Source: DASXYG01 sp036502625
GTDB lineage: Bacteria > Actinomycetota > Actinomycetes > Streptosporangiales > Streptosporangiaceae
Length of the DNA: 64,000 nucleotides
Direction: 5' to 3'
Assembly (NCBI GenBank): GCA_036502625.1
Contig: DASXYG010000105.1
Coordinates: 1-64,000, forward strand
Below, one piece after another: positions 60,244 through 64,000 of this stretch. Each line of letters opens with the position of its first letter. Position 1 is the stretch's first letter. The notes beneath the pieces were generated by a model that saw nothing but the letters and a program-made list of their open reading frames with translations, made no database searches and was not told the origin of the DNA. Position numbers and translations under genes: made by a program.

Positions 60244-62523
60244 ATGGGCCGCACGACGGGAACGCTACAGATTGGTGCGCGCAACGTGGGCGAGCTGAGC
60301 ATAATCGTCCCGGCATATCGGGTTCAGGGGTATCTCCGCCAATGCCTGGATTCCATTCTCGGTCAGTCCCACGACGAGGTGGAGGTCATTGCGGTCGACG
60401 ACCGGTCGCCTGACCACTGCGGCGAGATCATGGACGACTACGCCGCACGCGACCCCCGGGTCAAGGTCCTGCACCTCCCGGAGAACATGGGCCTCGGCGA
60501 GGCGCGGAACGCCGGCCTGCGCGAGGCGACCGGCGACTACGTCTGGTTCGTCGACAGCGACGACTGGATCGCCGACGACTGCCTCGAGCAGATCATCGAG
60601 AAGCTGCGCACCGCGCGCCCCGACGTGCTGTTCATCGACTACGCGCGGACGTACTGGAACGGCAAGGTGCAGCGGAACACGCTCGACCACCTGTTCCGCG
60701 ACCCGCCGCCCCCGGAGACGTTCACGCTCTCCGAGCGCACCTCGGTGATGTACAACATGATGACGATCTGGAACCGGATCGTCCGGCGCGAGTTCCTGCT
60801 CGACCTCGGCCTGACGTTCGGCCGCGGCTACTACGAGGACGTCCGGGTCACGTACCCGGTCCTCATGGTGGCCGAGCGCATCGCCATGCTCGACCGCGTC
60901 TGCTACTACTACCGGCAGCGGCGCCGCGGCGCGATCACCCGCAGCTCGAACAGCAAGCACTTCGACGCCTTCGCGCAGTACGAGTCGATCTTCGCGTTCA
61001 TGGACGCGCAGGGCCCGTCGGTGCAGCGCTTCCGCAAGGACATGTTCCACCGGATGATGTGGCACTACCTGATCATCCTGGGCCGCGGCGACCGCGTTCC
61101 GCCGGACCTGCGGGAGAAGTTCTTCCACCGCATGTCCGAGCACTACCGGCGCTTCGTGCCGTCCGGCTACACACCGCCCGAGGGCGTCGACGGCGTGAAG
61201 TACCGCATGGTCGAGAAGGACGCGTACTCCACCTTCACCATGCTGAAGACCGCCAACCAGGGGCGGCTCTACGCCCGCAAGGTGCAGCGCGGGCTGACGA
61301 AGCGCGGCCGCTCGATGGGCGGCAAGGCCAAGAGGAAGGCGCTCGACACCTTCTACTGGACCGCCATGCGCCAGCCGGTCGACGACAAGCTGGCCGTCTA
61401 CGGCGCGTACTGGTTCCGCGGCTACTCCTGCAACCCGCGCGCCATCTACGAGAAGGCCCGCGAGATGGTGCCCGGTGTGCGCGGCGTGTGGGTCGTGAAC
61501 AAGAAGAACGTCGACGCGATGCCCGCCGGCGTCGACTACGTCGTCGAGGGCTCGCGGCGCTACTTCGAGGTCATGGCGCGCGCGAAGTACTTCGTCAACA
61601 ACGTCAACTTCCCCGACTTCGTGGTCAAGCGGCCCGGCACCGTCCACGTGCAGACCCAGCACGGCACCCCGCTGAAGACCATGGGCCTCGACCAGCAGGA
61701 GTACCCGGTCGGCGCGAACCGGATGAGCTTCAAGAAGCTGCTCGACCGGTCGGACAAGTGGGACTTCCTGCTGTCGTCCAACCAGCTTTCCAGCGAGGCG
61801 TGGGAGCGGGCGTTCCCCTGCCAGTACGAACTGCTCGAGACCGGCTACCCGCGCAACGACCGGCTCTTCGACGCCTCCGGCGAGGAGACCGAGAAGCTGC
61901 GCGCCGAGCTCGGCATCGCGCCGGACCAGATCTCCATCCTGTACGCCCCGACCCACCGCGACTACAAGAAGCGCTACGAGCCCGAGGTGGACATCGAGGC
62001 GCTCGCGCACGCGCTCGGCCCGAAATACGTCCTGCTCGTCCGCGCGCACTACTACTACGCCCAGGACCCGCGGCTGAAGGACCTCATCGCCAAGGGCCAC
62101 GCGGTGGACGTCTCGCAGTACCCCTGCGTCGAGGACCTCTGCCTCGCCTCGGACGTCCTCATGACCGACTACTCGTCGATCATGTTCGACTACGCCAACC
62201 TCGACCGGCCGATCGTGATCTTCGCCAACGACTGGGAGACGTACAAGCTCACCCGCGGCGTCTACTTCGACCTCATGGCGGAGCCGCCCGGCGCGGTCGC
62301 GACCACCCAGGACGAACTGACCGCGCTGTTCCGCGACGGCGGCTACCGCGACGACCGCGCGGCCGCGCTGCGCGCCGCGTTCCGTGAGCGGTTCTGCGCC
62401 TGGGACGACGGCAACGCCGCCGAGCGGGTCGTCCGCCGCGTGTTCCTCGGCGAGAAGGCCCACCTGGAGCGCATCGAGGACGAGCGCGCCGAGCCGCGCC
62501 CCGAATTCGGCAACGAGACCTGA
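60244..62523 (+). CDS. Bifunctional GT2 glycosyltransferase / CDP-glycerol glycerophosphotransferase
   Basis: A 759-residue protein. Residues about 15-250 are a GT-A glycosyltransferase 2 domain: LSIIVPAYRVQGYLRQCL, VDDRSPD, VWFVDSDDW (DxD-type) and a YYEDVRVTYPV segment. The C-terminal half (about 370-740) is a TagF/TagB-type CDP-glycerol:poly(glycerophosphate) domain: TQHGTPLKTMG, YAPTHRDYKKRY, LMTDYSSIMFDY and IFANDWETYKL. It would build a glycerol-phosphate-containing wall polymer such as teichoic acid. Start uncertain: ATG 60244 is used; GTG at 60286 would give a protein beginning just before the first motif. Confidence 0.92.
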   Translation: MGRTTGTLQIGARNVGELSIIVPAYRVQGYLRQCLDSILGQSHDEVEVIAVDDRSPDHCGEIMDDYAARDPRVKVLHLPENMGLGEARNAGLREATGDYVWFVDSDDWIADDCLEQIIEKLRTARPDVLFIDYARTYWNGKVQRNTLDHLFRDPPPPETFTLSERTSVMYNMMTIWNRIVRREFLLDLGLTFGRGYYEDVRVTYPVLMVAERIAMLDRVCYYYRQRRRGAITRSSNSKHFDAFAQYESIFAFMDAQGPSVQRFRKDMFHRMMWHYLIILGRGDRVPPDLREKFFHRMSEHYRRFVPSGYTPPEGVDGVKYRMVEKDAYSTFTMLKTANQGRLYARKVQRGLTKRGRSMGGKAKRKALDTFYWTAMRQPVDDKLAVYGAYWFRGYSCNPRAIYEKAREMVPGVRGVWVVNKKNVDAMPAGVDYVVEGSRRYFEVMARAKYFVNNVNFPDFVVKRPGTVHVQTQHGTPLKTMGLDQQEYPVGANRMSFKKLLDRSDKWDFLLSSNQLSSEAWERAFPCQYELLETGYPRNDRLFDASGEETEKLRAELGIAPDQISILYAPTHRDYKKRYEPEVDIEALAHALGPKYVLLVRAHYYYAQDPRLKDLIAKGHAVDVSQYPCVEDLCLASDVLMTDYSSIMFDYANLDRPIVIFANDWETYKLTRGVYFDLMAEPPGAVATTQDELTALFRDGGYRDDRAAALRAAFRERFCAWDDGNAAERVVRRVFLGEKAHLERIEDERAEPRPEFGNET

Positions 62524-62529
62524 TCCGGA

Positions 62530-62577
62530 CGACAGGAACCCCGGTTACGGCCGATGCCGTAACCGGGGTTCCTGTCG
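62530..62577. terminator. Strong bidirectional terminator after the glycosyltransferase gene
   Basis: A perfect 22-bp stem (62530-62551 with 62556-62577) with a 4-base CGAT loop, between the convergent stops of the glycosyltransferase and methyltransferase genes. This is the longest perfect stem I found in the window. Confidence 0.9.
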
Positions 62578-62585
62578 TGACGGGG

Positions 62586-63599
62586 TCAGCCGTCGGACGA
62601 CGGCGGGGTCACCGGGGGCGCCGAGGCCTCCGGCGGCTTGGCCGCCTGGTTCGCCTTCCGCGCCTTGCGGATCGTGCGCGTCACGATCGGGGGCAGGAGG
62701 TCGCGCGCCAGCTTCCGCGCCGGCGACGGCGGCGGCGCCTTCGGCTTCGCGGGCGCGGGCTTCGGCTCCGGCGGCTTCGCGTCGGCGGGCGGCGCGGGCT
62801 TCGGCTTGGGCTTCTTCGGCGCCTTGTAGACGACCCGGACGAGCTCGTGGCCGCTGACCTCCTGGACATCGGAGGTGAAGCCGGGCCGTTCGTCGGCCCA
62901 GGCGATGAGCTCGCGCCGCGCGGAGTCGGCGTCGCCCCACGTGCCGTAGAACTTCTGCGGCGACAACGCGATGGGCTTCAGGCCGAGGGTGATCACGGCC
63001 TCCCACACGGCGGCGGACACCCCGGGGGTGTGCGGCGAGCGGTAGTCGTCGAACACCACGATGCCGTCGTCGTTGAGCATCGTGCGCGCGGCCTCGACGT
63101 CGGCGCGGACGTGTTTGTACAGGTGGGAGGCGTCGACGTGGACGAAGCGCGCGGCCCCGGGCGCGACGTGGCCGAGGATGTCGCCGGTCGGCGCCTGCAC
63201 GATCACCGGAAGTTCGTCGTGGAACGCGCCATAGTTGAACTCGAATTCCTCACGCGTGAGATCTTTGTACGATTTCGTGGATTCCGCGTGGTTGTCGTCG
63301 TCCGGCGCGGGCGTGCCGAACAAGTCACAGACGGTGAACGTGTCGTCCGGACGGAGGTGCTCGCCGATAAGAATCGTGCTCTTGCCCAGATAGACGCCGA
63401 GCTCAACGAGATCACCCGGCGCTTTTGTTTCCTCTTGACGATTGAGAAACCAATGGAAAAGGTGCTGGTCCACTTCGTGGAACCAGCCGGGAACATCGTC
63501 GAGCGAGCTCGGCGGCACCCGGTCGGCGGAGGAGCCTTCGCCCTCGGCCGGCTCGCCGGTGTCGTCGGTCTTCGCCATCTGGTCGGTGTTCTCGCTCAT
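62586..63599 (-). CDS. Class I SAM-dependent methyltransferase
   Basis: A 337-residue protein of the methyltransferase-24/TylF-type fold. The SAM-binding motif is DLVELGVYLGKSTILI; FTVCDLFG follows as motif II, then ARFVHVDASHLYKHV and GIVVFDDYRSPHTPG. The N-terminal 35 residues are acidic and disordered, and the C-terminal 85 residues are Lys/Pro/Ala-rich, ending in a basic helix, unlike most family members. It may modify a surface glycan or nucleotide sugar given its neighbour. GGAG supports the ATG at 63599. Confidence 0.88.
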   Translation of the reverse strand: MSENTDQMAKTDDTGEPAEGEGSSADRVPPSSLDDVPGWFHEVDQHLFHWFLNRQEETKAPGDLVELGVYLGKSTILIGEHLRPDDTFTVCDLFGTPAPDDDNHAESTKSYKDLTREEFEFNYGAFHDELPVIVQAPTGDILGHVAPGAARFVHVDASHLYKHVRADVEAARTMLNDDGIVVFDDYRSPHTPGVSAAVWEAVITLGLKPIALSPQKFYGTWGDADSARRELIAWADERPGFTSDVQEVSGHELVRVVYKAPKKPKPKPAPPADAKPPEPKPAPAKPKAPPPSPARKLARDLLPPIVTRTIRKARKANQAAKPPEASAPPVTPPSSDG

Positions 63600-64000
63600 G
63601 CTCGGCTCCTGACACGCCGTTCGGCCGCCCTGTCGAAACCGGAGGGGCCCCGAGGAAGATCGGGGGAGATACCCGGTTATGCGTCACCTGACACAGAACG
63701 AGGGGAAGCGCGGCACTACTTTCGCGGTCGGTATGCGTTTGATAACTCGTTGAGGAGTTCGGTGTGAGGGCACACGCTACCGCAGCCGCGCGGGTGCCAG
63801 GCCGAGCCGAAGCGAGGCGCGGACGGTGAATTCGAGAGGCATTCCACGGTGGGCGGGCCCGGCGCCCGAATTAGGCGCGACGGGGAGAAGACCGGTGATC
63901 ATGGCCCCCTGCCATGTACGATCCGTCTCCCCGTCGGCGCGTTCGCGGGATGCCCGCCCCCGTGCGACATCCCACCGGCCGGCGCGTACGCACAGCCGAC
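63600..64000. other. Right-end region without recognisable gene
   Basis: About 400 bases. It holds the upstream region of the methyltransferase gene, including an AT-richer part near 63710-63760. No frame shows a known domain, and no strong hairpin or repeat is seen. It may contain the promoter of a gene beyond the window. Confidence 0.5.

Overview
The window is very GC-rich chromosomal DNA with short intergenic gaps, frequent GTG starts and ATGA or GTGA stop/start overlaps. It carries a bldG / anti-sigma pair next to a DEAH helicase, a Tad pilus locus of the actinobacterial 'helicase/secretion neighbourhood' type, a DUF397 protein, MarP and a CmtR-type repressor. Together these indicate an actinomycete, probably of the Streptosporangiales / Thermomonosporaceae (Actinomadura-like) type; the family-level placement is inference. 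I see no prophage, insertion sequence, CRISPR array, tRNA or rRNA.

Layout. 1-9 kb: the 3' part of the MarP periplasmic serine protease, a QueA-like enzyme, a short-chain dehydrogenase, a GAF-type sensor kinase with a NarL-type regulator, a phosphotransferase, SerB, a LysE exporter, an NmrA-like protein and a SixA-like phosphatase. 9-15.2 kb: H+-pyrophosphatase HppA, an RsbW-like anti-sigma factor, BldG, and a divergent MrfA-like helicase. 15.2-22.6 kb: a minus-strand Tad operon (CpaE/Ssd-like, TadA, TadB, TadC, a Flp-type prepilin, TadE and a second TadE-like protein), followed by an exported protein. Three separate two-copy tandem duplications lie in or beside this operon. 22.6-25.6 kb: a block that matches the mycobacterial ssd - 6C RNA - Rv3661 - Ms1 RNA - Rv3662c order. 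A clear 6C small RNA (minus strand) lies between the ssd-like gene and a HAD phosphatase. A probable Ms1-like RNA (plus strand) lies between the phosphatase and a degenerate Fic-like gene.

25.6-33 kb: acetyl-CoA synthetase, NhaA, a holin-like membrane protein, an epoxide hydrolase, a DUF309 protein, and a short-chain dehydrogenase divergent from a TetR regulator with two matched palindromic operators. 33-46 kb: a radical SAM protein, BioY, a monooxygenase, a GNAT acetyltransferase, an arylsulfatase, an alpha/beta-hydrolase lacking its nucleophile serine, TetR plus GH1 glycosidase, an FAD monooxygenase, a CapA-like lipoprotein, catalase and a DsbA-like thioredoxin. 46-60 kb: an HD hydrolase, small actinobacterial proteins, a TauE exporter, an SPFH protein, an ABC ATPase, an OmpR-type two-component system, CmtR-like repressor plus CDF metal exporter, a DnaQ-like exonuclease, an ABC exporter pair, and DUF2630 and DUF1707 proteins. 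60-64 kb: a bifunctional GT2 / CDP-glycerol glycerophosphotransferase and a class I methyltransferase, which begin a probable teichoic-acid or surface-glycan locus running off the right end.

How the genes work together: the Tad genes form one translationally coupled secretion/pilus operon; BldG and the RsbW-like protein form a sigma-control partner switch; the two sRNAs sit in a conserved frame next to the ssd-like gene; CmtR and the CDF transporter form a metal-efflux unit. Several convergent gene pairs share strong hairpin terminators (28136, 35357, 45851, 52347, 62530).
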